Of a DNA stretch of 43,536 nt, positions 1-8,346 are shown in pieces (position 1 is the stretch's first letter; each line of letters begins with the position of its first letter). The notes under the pieces are model-generated. The model had not been told where the DNA came from, ran no database searches, and saw only the letters and a program-made list of their open reading frames with translations. This stretch comes from Candidatus Dormiibacterota bacterium (GTDB lineage: Bacteria; Chloroflexota; Dormibacteria; Aeolococcales; Bog-877). The position numbers and the translations under genes were made by a program. The stretch covers positions 1 through 43,536 of the forward strand of contig JABEUU010000129.1 of NCBI GenBank assembly GCA_013044295.1, in the 5' to 3' direction.

Positions 1-665
1 ACCCCTCGCACGGTGTGGATGAATCGAGGGTTGCCGCTGTCGTCGCCGAGCAGGCGGCGGAGCTCGACCACGGCATTGTCGACGGCCCTGGTGTAGACAT
101 CCGAGTTGACCCCCCACACCTGGTAGATCAACTGCTCCTTGCGGCATACCCTGCCCGCCTGGCTGGCGAGAGCCAGCAGCAGGCTGAACGAACGGGGCGG
201 CAACCGGACCTGGCGGCCGTCGACGTGGCAGCTCCATGTGGAGCTGTCGATGACCAAGCCCCCAATCTCGATCCTCGACCCGGTGGAACCCGCGCGATTG
301 AGCAGGCGCTGGATGGCAGCCCGGACCACACTGGGGTCCTCATCCTTGCCAACGTAGACGTCAGCGCCGCTGGAGTAGCCCGCGGTTTTGTCGTAGGGGT
401 CGCTCTTGGCGCTCAGCATCAGTACTGGTATCTGGTCTCCTGAGGCACGCAGCGAACGGAGCACCTCCAGGCCCGTCATCTCCGGCATGGCGTAGTCCAG
501 GACCACACAGTCAGGACGATCGCGCGCGATCCGCAGCAGCGCCTCGCGGCCGCCCCTGGCCACCGTGATCCGATAGCCATCCCCAGCCAGCAGCGCGCTG
601 AGCGCAGCCAGGCTGGTGGGGTCGTCGTCGACCACCAAGATCCGGATCCTATCTTCGGCGCCCAT
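1..665 (-). CDS. OmpR/PhoB-family response regulator (C-terminus cut by window edge)
   Basis: The frame starts at an ATG at 665 and stays open to the left edge, so it is missing from the ORF track. The N-terminus reads RIRILVVDDD, an acidic-pocket strand of a receiver domain. The likely phospho-acceptor is Asp57 in VVLDYAMPEM, followed by a LMLSAKS segment and a conserved Lys in VGKDED. After a short linker the C-terminal half looks like a winged helix of the OmpR type (RLPPRSFSLLLAL, then VDNAVVELRRLLGDD and FIHTVRG). It should bind DNA when phosphorylated by a sensor kinase, but no kinase is in the window. It is divergent from the sigma-factor gene across about 170 bp. Its targets are unknown; Pho-type arrays occur 24 kb away, but nothing links them to this gene. 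Confidence 0.9.
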   Translation of the reverse strand, partial: MGAEDRIRILVVDDDPTSLAALSALLAGDGYRITVARGGREALLRIARDRPDCVVLDYAMPEMTGLEVLRSLRASGDQIPVLMLSAKSDPYDKTAGYSSGADVYVGKDEDPSVVRAAIQRLLNRAGSTGSRIEIGGLVIDSSTWSCHVDGRQVRLPPRSFSLLLALASQAGRVCRKEQLIYQVWGVNSDVYTRAVDNAVVELRRLLGDDSGNPRFIHTVRG

Positions 666-837
666 CTCCCTCCCCGAGGCCCCCCAGCGTAGTCGCTGCG
701 GGCCCCTGACACAAATGGTGCGCTGCGAATGCAAAACCGGGTGGCGCGGCCGACAGAAGCGGGGCGGTAGCACAGCGGGAGTGGTCCAACACTGCCACGT
801 CGAAGGGTTTTGGAGGACCCGGTGGGAGGAAATCTGG

Positions 838-1422
838 ATGTTGGATGAGGAATTCGCCGCGCACCTCGAAGGGCTGCGCCTCGCTGAGCCGGACGCGATC
901 TCGTGGATGTTCACGGCCTTTCGCCCTGATGTCGAACGCTGCTTTCGGCAGCGCCCCCCGGAGGATCGCGCCGACCTGGTCCAGGATGTCTTCCTGACCG
1001 CGATCACCCGGTTGCACTCCTTCCGCGGTGACCGGCCAGCGGTGCTGAGAGCGTGGCTCAAGAGCATTGCGTTCCACCGCTGGCATCACCGCTGGGAAGC
1101 GGACCTGGTTCGCCAGCGCCACGCCGGAGTCGCGTTGGAGGTGCTGCTGGACCTGCACCCAAGCCACCCGGCCTTCAGCGACGAGCGCTCGGACCCGGCC
1201 CTGGAAGCTATCGAGCACGACGTGATCGGTCGGCTGCTGGGCTGTCTCACGCCGGGCCAGGCGCAGGCGGTCCATGCTCACGTCATCGAGGGCAAGTCGA
1301 CCCGACAGATCGCGGCCGACTGGGGCGTTCCGCGCGAGCGAGTGCGCGGGCTCTACAAGCGCGGCATGGCCCGCCTGCGCGTGGCCGAACTGACGCGCAG
1401 CTTGGTGGGCGACCCAGCCTGA
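838..1422 (+). CDS. Small sigma-70 family (ECF-like) RNA polymerase sigma factor
   Basis: This is a 194-residue protein. The longer ORF-track frame from 616 is not needed, because the ATG at 838 has a good GGGAGGAAA ribosome site 8 nt upstream. Region 2 is seen at about residues 40-90 (DLVQDVFLTAITRLHSFRG, then a WLKSIAFH segment). Region 4 is at about 128-182, with CLTPGQAQAV and a helix-turn-helix read as GKSTRQIAADWGVPRERV. Length and two-domain layout fit extracytoplasmic-function sigma factors. No anti-sigma gene is adjacent. The next gene downstream starts the pilus operon, so control of that operon is possible, but this is inference from position only. Confidence 0.85.
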   Translation: MLDEEFAAHLEGLRLAEPDAISWMFTAFRPDVERCFRQRPPEDRADLVQDVFLTAITRLHSFRGDRPAVLRAWLKSIAFHRWHHRWEADLVRQRHAGVALEVLLDLHPSHPAFSDERSDPALEAIEHDVIGRLLGCLTPGQAQAVHAHVIEGKSTRQIAADWGVPRERVRGLYKRGMARLRVAELTRSLVGDPA

Positions 1423-1602
1423 TGCCAAGGAGAACTCGGATGTATTCGGATCGCCGCGCAAGTGAGATTCAAGTTTCCATGCGCGTAACAAATCCCGCAG
1501 ATTGCTTGGCGTCCTCTAGAGGTGCAGAATCCCAGGCACTGGTTTGGGAGCACCAGTGCCGCCCTGGGGGAAGTGGGGCAGCTAAGTGAGGGAGGCGCGG
1601 CG

Positions 1603-2334
1603 GTGAGGCGCAAGTTGGCCGTGACCGTGGGTTTCGCCGTATTCTGCATTGCCTTAGCCGGGTTTGTAATGTTGGGGGTGGCGGCCCAGACCGGCCAGGT
1701 TCGGGTGCTGGCCGCCGCCCGCACCATCGCCGCCGGCCAGGTGCTCCAGGCCAACAGCACCGATCTCAGTGCCGCGGGTGCCCTGGTGCACCTGGGAGCC
1801 AGCGCGCTGGCCGACACCTTCCCCCAGCGGGACTATCGCGCCGTGCAGGGTGAGGTGGCGCTGGTCACCATCCCGGCGGGGTCGGTGATCCTTCGCAACG
1901 ACCTGAGCGGTGGGTCCGCGGTCGGCCTGCGCCAGGTGACCCTCGATCTCGCCTCCATGCCCCCCGCGCTCAGCCCCGGTAGCCGTGTCGACCTGCTATC
2001 TGTGTGGGGCGATCAGACCGGAGCAATCGCGCCCGGGTCAAACCTCTGCGGTCCGTCGGCCACCGTGGGCTGCGTGGTGCCCCTGGCACAGTCGGTGCTG
2101 GTGGTAGCCCTGAGTGGGCCGGCGCACTCGATCACCATCGCCGTCACGCCTGCGGAGGTTGCTCCCTGGCTGTTGTTGGACGCCACCGAGCCGATTTGGG
2201 CCGTGCCCGCCAGTGCGAGCGTCTGCCCTGGTGCCGAGCGGCAGATCTCGAACCCAACAGCCGCCTTGCGGGCGATCCAGGCGCCCGAGCCAGTCTCCGC
2301 CTGCCCTCTCGCCTCAACCGGCGGAGGCCCGTGA
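1603..2334 (+). CDS. SAF-domain, CpaB-like pilus assembly protein
   Basis: The GTG at 1603 has a GGGAGG site about 8 nt upstream and is preferred over the TTG at 1522 of the ORF track, giving 243 residues. An N-terminal membrane helix (about residues 5-28) is followed by AARTIAAGQVLQANSTDL, typical of SAF domains. A CpaB-type stretch follows (VTIPAGSVILRNDL, then SPGSRVDLLSVWG). CpaB/RcpC proteins sit in the envelope and help assemble the Tad pilus. It opens a run of overlapping pilus genes and its stop overlaps the next ATG by one base (TGATG). The C-terminal third is Cys-containing and not recognisable. The family call is firm; the exact role is inferred from context. Confidence 0.8.
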   Translation: MRRKLAVTVGFAVFCIALAGFVMLGVAAQTGQVRVLAAARTIAAGQVLQANSTDLSAAGALVHLGASALADTFPQRDYRAVQGEVALVTIPAGSVILRNDLSGGSAVGLRQVTLDLASMPPALSPGSRVDLLSVWGDQTGAIAPGSNLCGPSATVGCVVPLAQSVLVVALSGPAHSITIAVTPAEVAPWLLLDATEPIWAVPASASVCPGAERQISNPTAALRAIQAPEPVSACPLASTGGGP

Positions 2335-3227
2335 TGAGGATCGGCCGGGGACGCTCCGGTCCCCCTCCAGGGCACTTGGTCGACTCCGCCGTGGGGTCCG
2401 CCACCCCGGCCGGCGCCGGTCGGCTGGTGGGGGTCATCGGGGCTGCCGGGGCGCCCGGGCGAAGCTTCATCAGCGTCAACACCGCAGTCTGGTTGGCCCA
2501 GCGCGGCCTCTCCGTGTGCTTGATCGACGCCGACCCCGGGCTGGGGACCGTGGCCGCTCAACTGGATCTCAGCGAAGAGCGATCCCTCTTCTACCTGGCC
2601 CACGAGTCGACGCTGAGCGCGGTCGACGATGAGCTCATCGACCGGCACCTGCAGCACTTCGGCCCGCTCGCGGTGCTCACGGGACGCTTTGAGCCCGGCT
2701 GCGGTGGCGCCATCTCAGACGAGCTGATGGGCCAGGTGACCGGCTTGCTGCGTAGCCGCTTTCGACTCGTGATCGCGGATCTCGGCCCCCTGGACAACCC
2801 CGCGACGGCGACCATGGCGATCCGGTGCCAGCTGCTGCTGTGGGTGGTCTCCCCGACCCCTCTTGGCGCTGACCGTTTCGACCGCACCGTGACCTCGGCG
2901 CTGGCCAGCCCCCTCCGCCCGAAGCCGAGCCTTGCCATCGTCAACGGCACCGGGAACGGGTCCCTGTTGGAGACCGAGGACGCTCTGGTCCGACGCTACG
3001 GGGTCGCGGTTGGGGCCAGCGTGCCCCATCACCGGCTGGCCTGCCTTGAGGCTGAGGCCAGTCACCGCCCGGCGGTCCTGGACGGACCTCTGAGTAAACC
3101 GTTGCGACGGGTGGCGGCAGCGGTGGAATCCGCAGCTCTTCGGCCGGGACACCTGGAGACCGCACGAGACCTCGGCGAGTCAGCTAGATCGACAGGGTCG
3201 CTCCTGGCTGACGGGGCCGGTAGTTGA
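2334..3227 (+). CDS. CpaE-like ParA/MinD-superfamily protein (altered P-loop)
   Basis: The ATG at 2334 overlaps the upstream stop and follows a GGCGGAGG site, giving 297 residues; the frame before it is a shadow. The fold is that of a MinD/ParA ATPase: GVIGAAGAPGRS at about residues 33-44, VCLIDADPGLGTVAAQLDL as the Walker A' strand, and LVIADLGPLDNPAT as the Walker B-like strand. The lysine expected before the final Ser/Thr of the P-loop is Arg, and the upstream signature Lys is absent too, so ATP hydrolysis may be impaired. In Tad systems CpaE/TadZ localises the secretion complex at a pole. The last codons overlap the cpaF TTG start (TTGA). Confidence 0.78.
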   Translation: MRIGRGRSGPPPGHLVDSAVGSATPAGAGRLVGVIGAAGAPGRSFISVNTAVWLAQRGLSVCLIDADPGLGTVAAQLDLSEERSLFYLAHESTLSAVDDELIDRHLQHFGPLAVLTGRFEPGCGGAISDELMGQVTGLLRSRFRLVIADLGPLDNPATATMAIRCQLLLWVVSPTPLGADRFDRTVTSALASPLRPKPSLAIVNGTGNGSLLETEDALVRRYGVAVGASVPHHRLACLEAEASHRPAVLDGPLSKPLRRVAAAVESAALRPGHLETARDLGESARSTGSLLADGAGS

Positions 3228-4600
3228 GCCTCCATCTCGGGATCGACCCCGGCGCCGATGTCGACCATCTGCAGGAGGTGGAATCGGAGGTGCTGACCCG
3301 CGTCCAGGCCGGCATTGCCGGCCGGCTGGCGCAGCGGTCTGAGCCAGAACTCCTGGCCAGCGACCGGGATTGGATCGCAGAACTGGTGCAAGCGGAGATT
3401 CAGCGGTATCACACGGCGGCGCCGCACCGGAGCAGCCCCGTGCTGGACGGCGCCGGGTACGACCGCCTTCGGCGGCGGGTCCTGGCCCAGGTCAATCCGC
3501 TTGGTCCCCTCGCCGAGCTCCTGGACGATCCCTTGGTCGAGGAGGTACTCGTGAACGGGCCAGGGGAAATCCTGGTGGTCAGGGACGGGGTCCAGGAAAT
3601 GTCCGGAGTGGAGTTCGCCAGCGAACAGGACCTTCTCACAACCGTCCAGCAGCTCCTGGACACGGGCTCATCCCATCTGGACCGCGCCAGCCCCATGGTC
3701 ACCGCTACCCTTGGCGACGGCTCCCGGATCAACGCCGTGCTGCCACCAGTGGCGCTGCCCATGGCGGTCACCATCCGGCGCCACCAGCTGGCACGCTTCG
3801 GCAGGCTGGCCGACCTGGCCCAGGTGGGCACGCTCCCGTGGGAGCTGATCCCCCTGCTGCAAGCGGCCGTCCGCTCCCGGCTCAGCCTTATCGTGTCCGG
3901 CAGCACCGGCTCGGGAAAGACCACTCTGCTGCGCCTCCTGATCGGTGAGGTGCCCGCCTTCGAGCGCATTCTCACGATCGAGGACCAGCGCGAGCTCCAC
4001 CTCCGGACGATGTCCGGAGGCCGACCCAACACCATCTCACTCGAGGCCCGGGACGCCAACACCGAAGGCCGGGGCGAGGTCACGATCCAGCAGCTGGTCC
4101 GCAACGCCCTGCGCCAGCGGCCGGACCGGATCTTCGTGGGAGAATGCCGCGGGGCCGAGGCCCTGGACGTCGTGGATGCCATGGGCACCGGCCACGACGG
4201 CAGCGGGACCACCCTGCATGCCAACAGCGCCCGCGATGCTCTGGCGCGCCTGGCGGCGCTGGTCCGACGCCACCCCGCCCAGGCCCAGGCGGACCCCGCC
4301 GCGATCGCCCGCGAGCTGGCGGCCAAGGTGGACTTGGTAATCCACCTGACTCGATTTCGACGGCTCGACGGACGCGACCACAGGGTCGTCCAGGCGGTGG
4401 GCTTCGTCACCGGCCAAGTGGAGGGCGAGATGCCCCTGGTCGAGGAGGTCTGCCGCTACAGCCGTAGCCGTGGCGAATGGGATTGGGGCATGACCCGGCT
4501 CGACGACCTACCCGCCAAGATCACCGACAAATTCGAGGCTGCAGGGATCGCTCTGTCCGACATTCTGGGGACCGGGGCGTCCCTGGGCGTGAGCGCCTGA
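3224..4600 (+). CDS. cpaF: CpaF/TadA type II/IV secretion ATPase
   Basis: This 458-residue protein is the motor ATPase of a Tad/Flp pilus. It starts at a TTG that overlaps the previous stop (TTGA). The N-terminal domain carries NPLGPLAELLDDPLVEEVLVNG, typical of CpaF. Walker A is GSTGSGKT at residues 226-233. The Asp box, RIFVGECRGAEALDVVDAM near 303 and GTTLHANSARDAL follow in the usual order. It should form a cytoplasmic hexamer that drives pilin assembly through TadB and TadC, which lie directly downstream. No internal defect is seen and the length is normal for the family. Confidence 0.95.
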   Translation: MSLHLGIDPGADVDHLQEVESEVLTRVQAGIAGRLAQRSEPELLASDRDWIAELVQAEIQRYHTAAPHRSSPVLDGAGYDRLRRRVLAQVNPLGPLAELLDDPLVEEVLVNGPGEILVVRDGVQEMSGVEFASEQDLLTTVQQLLDTGSSHLDRASPMVTATLGDGSRINAVLPPVALPMAVTIRRHQLARFGRLADLAQVGTLPWELIPLLQAAVRSRLSLIVSGSTGSGKTTLLRLLIGEVPAFERILTIEDQRELHLRTMSGGRPNTISLEARDANTEGRGEVTIQQLVRNALRQRPDRIFVGECRGAEALDVVDAMGTGHDGSGTTLHANSARDALARLAALVRRHPAQAQADPAAIARELAAKVDLVIHLTRFRRLDGRDHRVVQAVGFVTGQVEGEMPLVEEVCRYSRSRGEWDWGMTRLDDLPAKITDKFEAAGIALSDILGTGASLGVSA

Positions 4601-4610
4601 GGTCGACCAG

Positions 4611-5558
4611 GTGCTGCCCTCGGCTGTGATCCTGCTGGCGGTCCTCGCCTCGGGCTTGGCCGGCGCCACCGCCACGATGCTGATCCTGGACGGCGGGCGA
4701 ACCTCACTCGGTTCAGGAGCGGTGGTCCGCACCTCCGACTCGCGGCTCGGTCTCGAGCGACGGATCGCCAAAGTCCGCTCGGCAATCTCGGACTGGCCGG
4801 GCTGGCTGCCACGGCTCGGCCTGGGGCTGGCTGCCGGCATCGGAGCCTACCTGGTGCTGGGACTGGTGCTGCCGGCGGCGGTGGTGGGCTCCCTGGGGTG
4901 GATGGGCCTGAGCGCTCTCTCCCATTGGCGGGAGATGGGCAGGAGGGCCCGCCAGCGCGAGGCCCTGGTGGCTGCGATCGACCTGCTCGGCCAGCTGCTT
5001 CCCGCTGGGCACGGGGTGCGGCAGTCCATCCAGGTGCTGGCCGAGAGCGGGCCCCTCGAGCTGAGGCCGGAACTGGCTGTGGTGCTGGCCAGGGTGCGCG
5101 AGAGCTCCCTCGAGCAGGCTCTGCTGGAGGCCGAGATCCGACTGCGGCAACCCCTCTTCACCCTGCTGGCGACCACTCTGGCGGTCGGGGGACGGTCAGG
5201 AGGACGCATCACCCCACTGCTGGAGGAGCTGTCGCGGGCGGCCCACCAGATCGAGGCTGCTCAGAGCCAACTGCGGGCCGAGCAGGCGCAGGGGCGCTTT
5301 GGGGCGCTGGTGATCGCGCTGATGCCGCTGGCCCTGATCGCTGGCCTCAGGGTGGTCAATCCCAGTTACCTGAAACCCTATTCGACCCCACTTGGCCAGT
5401 TGGTGCTGGCCCTGCTTCTGGCGACCATCGTGGCCGGCTACCTGTGGATGCTCCGGATCCTGCGCATCCCCGACCTTGATGTGATCGAGATGGCGGACGC
5501 TCCCGGCCCGCGCCGACAGCCAGCCCCGGCGCCTGGCCGCGATTGGGGGCGGGCGTGA
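4611..5558 (+). CDS. tadB: TadB-like type II secretion F-domain membrane protein
   Basis: The GTG at 4611 lies 10 nt after the cpaF stop. The 315-residue product has an N-terminal helix (about 2-25), a helix pair near residues 65-100, a cytoplasmic T2SSF domain (about 115-210, including LLPAGHGVRQSIQVLAESG) and two C-terminal helices (about 230-250 and 262-285). This arrangement matches TadB, one of the two inner-membrane platform proteins on which CpaF acts. It overlaps tadC by a GTGA junction. Confidence 0.85.
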   Translation: MLPSAVILLAVLASGLAGATATMLILDGGRTSLGSGAVVRTSDSRLGLERRIAKVRSAISDWPGWLPRLGLGLAAGIGAYLVLGLVLPAAVVGSLGWMGLSALSHWREMGRRARQREALVAAIDLLGQLLPAGHGVRQSIQVLAESGPLELRPELAVVLARVRESSLEQALLEAEIRLRQPLFTLLATTLAVGGRSGGRITPLLEELSRAAHQIEAAQSQLRAEQAQGRFGALVIALMPLALIAGLRVVNPSYLKPYSTPLGQLVLALLLATIVAGYLWMLRILRIPDLDVIEMADAPGPRRQPAPAPGRDWGRA

Positions 5559-6532
5559 TCACCGGCTGGGAGCTCCAGGCTCCGATGGAGTTCGCCCCCA
5601 GAGCCGGATCCATCTTGACGCCCTTGGGCATGTCCCCCGACTGGCTACCGCTGGTCGTGGCTGCGGCTTTGGCCATCGGCGCCGGGGCTGGCGCCTGCAT
5701 CTGGCTATGGCCGGGGCGACCGAGCTGGGGGGGCTGGGTGGGCCGGAGAACGGCCCACCGACGTGCTCGGGCGGGCAGGCGCCCCCAACACGGCCTGCCA
5801 CTGCTCGGCCGCACCGCGGCTGCAGGCGAGCTGCTGGCGGGCCGGCTGCTGCCCGGCCCGACGCGATCCGCCCTGCTGGGCCTGCTCCAGCGTGGCGGGG
5901 TAGACTCCAGCCCCGAGCAGGTGGTTATGGAGCAGACCCTGCTCACGCTGGGGGCCGCGGTGCTGTTGGCTATACCCGCCACCTTGGGGGTGCTCCCGCT
6001 ATGGATGGTGGCCCTGGTCCTGCTGCTCCCACCCGCCAAGGGTTTACGGTTGCTGCGAGCGGCGCGCAACCGCCGCTGGGCCACGCTGGCGCAACTGCCC
6101 ATCCTGGTCGACCTTATGGCCCTGGAGCAGAGTGGTGGAGGGGTCGGCGCCCGCCGGGCCATGGAGTTGGTGGTGGCGCGAGTCAGGGGCGACGCCGCCG
6201 CGATCCTGCGCGAGTGCCTTAGCCGCTCCGCGGCCTCTGGCACACCGCCCCTGGACCGGCAGTTGGAGGATGGCGCCGAGAGGATGCGGATGCCCGCGCT
6301 GGCCGCGCTGGCCGCGGTGATCCGGCTGCAGCGGGAGGAGGGGATCTCCACCGCCTCCCCCCTGGGCAACCTGGCTCGGAGTTTGCGAGACCGCCAGCGC
6401 GACGATATGACCAGCCGGGGTCGGCGGGCGCTGGTCTCGATGCTCCTCCCGGTCGCCCTGTGCATCCTGCTTCCCTTCATCGTGATCATGCTTTACCCAG
6501 CCCTGGAGCAGCTGGCCGGGGCCTTCCAGTGA
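5555..6532 (+). CDS. tadC: TadC-like type II secretion F-domain membrane protein
   Basis: I chose the GTG at 5555, which forms a GTGA overlap with the tadB stop, over the TTG at 5543 of the ORF track. The product has 325 residues. Membrane helices lie near residues 30-50 and 130-165 and at the C-terminus (LLPVALCILLPFIVIML). Between them is a T2SSF-like cytoplasmic domain with LPILVDLMALEQSGGGVGARRAMELV. It should pair with TadB as the membrane platform for CpaF. The partner order and coupling are as in known tad loci. Confidence 0.83.
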   Translation: MITGWELQAPMEFAPRAGSILTPLGMSPDWLPLVVAAALAIGAGAGACIWLWPGRPSWGGWVGRRTAHRRARAGRRPQHGLPLLGRTAAAGELLAGRLLPGPTRSALLGLLQRGGVDSSPEQVVMEQTLLTLGAAVLLAIPATLGVLPLWMVALVLLLPPAKGLRLLRAARNRRWATLAQLPILVDLMALEQSGGGVGARRAMELVVARVRGDAAAILRECLSRSAASGTPPLDRQLEDGAERMRMPALAALAAVIRLQREEGISTASPLGNLARSLRDRQRDDMTSRGRRALVSMLLPVALCILLPFIVIMLYPALEQLAGAFQ

Positions 6533-7194
6533 AGTCCGGGAAGCAGTCGGGGCAGGCCATGGTGGAGCTCGCGATCGGGGTCGCCATCTTCCTGCTGGCC
6601 ACCCTCGGAGCAGTCCAGCTCGGGCTCTCGGCCCTGGCGCAGGAGGGTCTCCAGAGCGCGGCTCTGACCGGCGCCCGGATCGCCTCGGCCGGACCACTGC
6701 CGGGAGATCCGATGCAGCGGCTGTCCGCCGGCCGTGCGGCCGCCAGCGCCGCCATCGCGGCCGACTCGATGGGCCTGGCCGAGGTCGCTGGCTGCCCGTC
6801 CGGGTCGTCAGATGGGTGCGGGGTCGGAACCATCTGCGTCGCCTACCACAACGGCATCTCCCAGCCCGGCACCGACCTGCCCTGCGCCCAGGTCAGCGGC
6901 ACGTCGGGGGAGACGTATGGACCCGCCCCCTATGAGCTGGATGGCCGGCAGAACCCCAGCTGCCCGTCGGGCCCCTGCTTCGGCGCGTCGCGAGCCATGG
7001 CGGCCTGCGCGACGGCCTCTGCTCCAGGGCGGCTGCGCGTCTGTGTGGCCTACACCAGCTGGCCGCCGCTGGCGGTCGACATCTGGATCACCGGCGGTCT
7101 CCGCACCATCACCCCCTGGCTCAGTTCGACCGGCCTCGACGTCGAGCCGGTGAGCGTGCGTTTGCGACTTCAGGTCGAGGCCTTCTCCTCGTGA
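6529..7194 (+). CDS. TadE-like minor pseudopilin
   Basis: The GTG at 6529 overlaps the tadC stop (GTGA); the ORF-track start at 6460 lies inside tadC. The 221-residue product begins VKSGKQSGQAMVELAIG and continues with a hydrophobic helix. This is the short leader, conserved Glu and helix layout of TadE/TadF pseudopilins that are cut by a prepilin peptidase. The rest is extracytoplasmic and rich in Cys (about eight), suggesting disulfides. No prepilin peptidase or Flp pilin gene is in the window. It overlaps the next gene by GTGA. Confidence 0.8.
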   Translation: MKSGKQSGQAMVELAIGVAIFLLATLGAVQLGLSALAQEGLQSAALTGARIASAGPLPGDPMQRLSAGRAAASAAIAADSMGLAEVAGCPSGSSDGCGVGTICVAYHNGISQPGTDLPCAQVSGTSGETYGPAPYELDGRQNPSCPSGPCFGASRAMAACATASAPGRLRVCVAYTSWPPLAVDIWITGGLRTITPWLSSTGLDVEPVSVRLRLQVEAFSS

Positions 7195-7769
7195 TCCAGA
7201 CGCGACGGCGGGCGGCTGGCCAGGCCCTGGTAGAGCTGGCCCTGGTGCTGCCGCTGACGCTGCTGCTTGGCTGCGGCGCGGTCGCGATCGTTCAGTTGGC
7301 GCGCACCCAGATGGCGCTGAGCACGGCCGCCAGCGCAAGTGCCCTGGTCGCGGCCCGGGCGGTCGATGCGGTCCAGGCCTGCCAGCAGGCGCATCTAGAA
7401 CTAGCCTTCGTGCTCGCCGATTCAGGCGGACTGCTACCGGCGCACCTCCACGATGCCACGAGCGGCAGCTGCGTGGGTTCCATCCCCGTGGCGGCCACGC
7501 TGCCCACCTCGGACGGCAAGGGCTCAGAGGTCGTCTGGCTCGGATTCGGGTCTCCGATGGACACCTTCTGCCGCGCTGGAGGCGTCCCCGGCAGTGGCGG
7601 GGTGACGGACGGGGATGTGGTGGTAGCGGTCGCGTATCGTCCTGATCTGAGGTGGATTCCTCTGCTGGGAGCCTGGCTGTCGCCTACCCTGACAGCTTCC
7701 GCAACCGACAAGGTCGACCCCTTTCGCAGTCGTGACCCGTCCCAGGACCAGACCGGTGACGGCTGCTGA
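7191..7769 (+). CDS. Second TadE-like minor pseudopilin
   Basis: The start GTG forms a GTGA overlap with the previous stop, giving 192 residues. The N-terminus reads RRAAGQALVELALVLPLTLLLG, a classic TadE motif with the conserved Glu in ALVELAL followed by a membrane helix. The external part has paired Cys residues (for example around VQACQQ and GSCVGS). It should be a minor pilin or pilus-base component processed like the gene before it. The two neighbours share only the N-terminal motif, so this is not a recent duplication. Confidence 0.8.
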   Translation: MIQTRRRAAGQALVELALVLPLTLLLGCGAVAIVQLARTQMALSTAASASALVAARAVDAVQACQQAHLELAFVLADSGGLLPAHLHDATSGSCVGSIPVAATLPTSDGKGSEVVWLGFGSPMDTFCRAGGVPGSGGVTDGDVVVAVAYRPDLRWIPLLGAWLSPTLTASATDKVDPFRSRDPSQDQTGDGC

Positions 7770-8346
7770 AGCGGGCCGCGAGGCCGGCCAGATTCTGCCC
7801 CTGTTCGCCCTGCTGCTGGCGCTGCTGCTACTGCCGATCACAGCCCTGGCGGTGGACGGGGGCTTACTCCTGTCGGCCCATGCCGGGGTGGTGGCCACCG
7901 CGCAGAGCGCTGCCCAGTCTGGAGCCGAGGCCGTCGATGTGATCGCGCTGGATCGCTCCGGCACGTTTCAACTGTGCGGAGCGCCGGATGGCAACCCCAC
8001 CTGCGGCAATGGGGTGGGCGACGTGGCGGAGGTGGTGACGGCCGTGGTCGATGCCGGGTTGTCAGGACCCTGGGTGACCTGTCAGCAGGTGGCATCCTCC
8101 GATCTGACTCCAACGGGGGGGCACAGCCGCGGTTGTGAGGTGGCTCTGCTCGGAGCCTGCCCGGGAGGGTCCGGTTCGGTCGGACCTGGGATCGGCCAGG
8201 GAGTCGCGGTGCTGGTGTGGCAGACCTCGCAAATGCCGTTGCTGGCGATCGGGGCCTGGAGCTCTATCCTGATCCAGGGGCGGGCGACCGCCTGGATGGC
8301 TCATGGCTTCGGGCAGCCGGTACCGAACCCTCCGGCCCCATGCTGA
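7732..8346 (+). CDS. TadG-like Flp-associated membrane protein
   Basis: The frame opens at a GTG at 7732, with an equally possible GTG at 7756 that would shorten the overlap with the upstream gene to 14 nt. The product of up to 204 residues has EAGQILPLFALLLALLLLPITALAVDGG, the N-terminal helix and D-G pattern of TadG/putative Flp pilus-assembly proteins. Repeated Ala-rich heptads follow (VATAQSAAQSGAEAV). Cys residues in the external part suggest a disulfide-stabilised domain. It lacks the long von Willebrand-type C-terminus of some TadG proteins. It overlaps the next gene by 7 nt. Confidence 0.75.
   Translation: MTRPRTRPVTAAEAGREAGQILPLFALLLALLLLPITALAVDGGLLLSAHAGVVATAQSAAQSGAEAVDVIALDRSGTFQLCGAPDGNPTCGNGVGDVAEVVTAVVDAGLSGPWVTCQQVASSDLTPTGGHSRGCEVALLGACPGGSGSVGPGIGQGVAVLVWQTSQMPLLAIGAWSSILIQGRATAWMAHGFGQPVPNPPAPC

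Noticed and set aside
649-1491. 280-codon minus-strand ORF
   Set aside because: It is antisense to the sigma-factor gene, has no recognised domain, and is explained by high GC content.
3409-4410. 333-codon minus-strand ORF
   Set aside because: Fully antisense to cpaF, whose motifs are certain.
5356-6489. 377-codon minus-strand ORF
   Set aside because: Antisense to tadB/tadC; Arg- and Ser-rich shadow.
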